A program made the position numbers and the translations under genes. Positions 5,480-5,560 of a stretch of 5,560 nt of DNA are shown here, one piece after another. Source of the DNA: CAJBVG01 sp943360385 (lineage in GTDB: Bacteria > Bacteroidota > Bacteroidia > Sphingobacteriales > Sphingobacteriaceae); the NCBI GenBank assembly GCA_943360385.1, contig CALRIM020000191.1, forward strand, positions 1-5,560. Direction: 5' to 3'. Numbering within the stretch: the first letter of the stretch is position 1; the number at the start of each line of letters is the position of its first letter. Under the pieces are notes generated by a model. The model had not been told where the DNA came from and ran no database searches. It was given only the letters and a program-made list of their open reading frames with translations.

Positions 5480-5560
5480 TAAACTTCGCAACATAATTCT
5501 TATTCAAAGTACTTGCTTTAAGCAGATACATCCCTGTAGGTAATTGATCGACGGAAATTA
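5469..5560 (-). CDS. C-terminal end of a T9SS cargo protein (type A sorting domain), runs off the right edge
   Basis: The minus strand holds an open frame entering from the right edge and stopping at TAG (5471-5469). The visible 29 residues begin ISVDQLPTGMYLLKA and end NKNYVAKFIKK. This is the characteristic ending of a T9SS type A (Por secretion) sorting domain: a hydrophobic strand, L-P-x-G-x-Y-x-L, then a final strand with Lys-rich C-terminus. Such tails direct large proteins through the outer membrane and are then removed, often with attachment to the surface. The catalytic or binding part lies outside the window, so nothing can be said about its activity. The gene converges on the M28 peptidase and their 3' ends overlap by 11 bp. 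It is too short to be called by length; recognition of the tail pattern decides it. Confidence 0.85.
   Translation of the reverse strand, partial: ISVDQLPTGMYLLKASTLNKNYVAKFIKK

Overview
The window looks like chromosomal DNA from a member of the Bacteroidota, probably Flavobacteriia or a related class. The reasons are the low GC content, the lack of Shine-Dalgarno sequences before starts, several boxes close to the Bacteroidota -7 promoter element TAnnTTTG, a short-signal lipoprotein, and the tail of a type IX secretion (T9SS) cargo protein at the right edge. No phage, transposase, integrase, CRISPR or plasmid genes are visible. Most of the window reads as ordinary housekeeping or accessory chromosome.

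Layout from left to right: (1) the N-terminal 92 codons of a minus-strand lipoprotein that runs off the left edge. (2) An intergenic stretch with a plausible promoter, leading into a tRNA with anticodon CAU and a strong intrinsic terminator. (3) A plus-strand unit: a short HTH-WYL transcriptional regulator, then a perfect inverted repeat (TGACA-N6-TGTCA) just upstream of a consensus TAAATTTG box, then a DUF1761-type four-helix membrane protein and, 8 bp later, a YdeI/OmpD-associated-family protein, closed by an intrinsic terminator. (4) A HAD phosphatase of the YihX-like group that starts only 11 bp after that terminator. (5) A pair of exported proteins: a TolB-like PD40 beta-propeller and an M28 zinc peptidase with a C-terminal PDZ domain, separated by a 78-bp spacer containing short direct repeats. 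(6) On the minus strand, the last 29 codons of a protein ending in a T9SS type A sorting domain, whose stop overlaps the peptidase's 3' end by 11 bp.

Functionally, the regulator with its downstream DUF1761-YdeI pair looks like a small regulated cassette, with the inverted repeat as the candidate operator. The PD40 and M28-PDZ proteins look like a secreted peptide-degradation or envelope module. Nothing seen here is clearly a new system. The most testable new hypothesis is the WYL regulator/inverted repeat/DUF1761-YdeI circuit.
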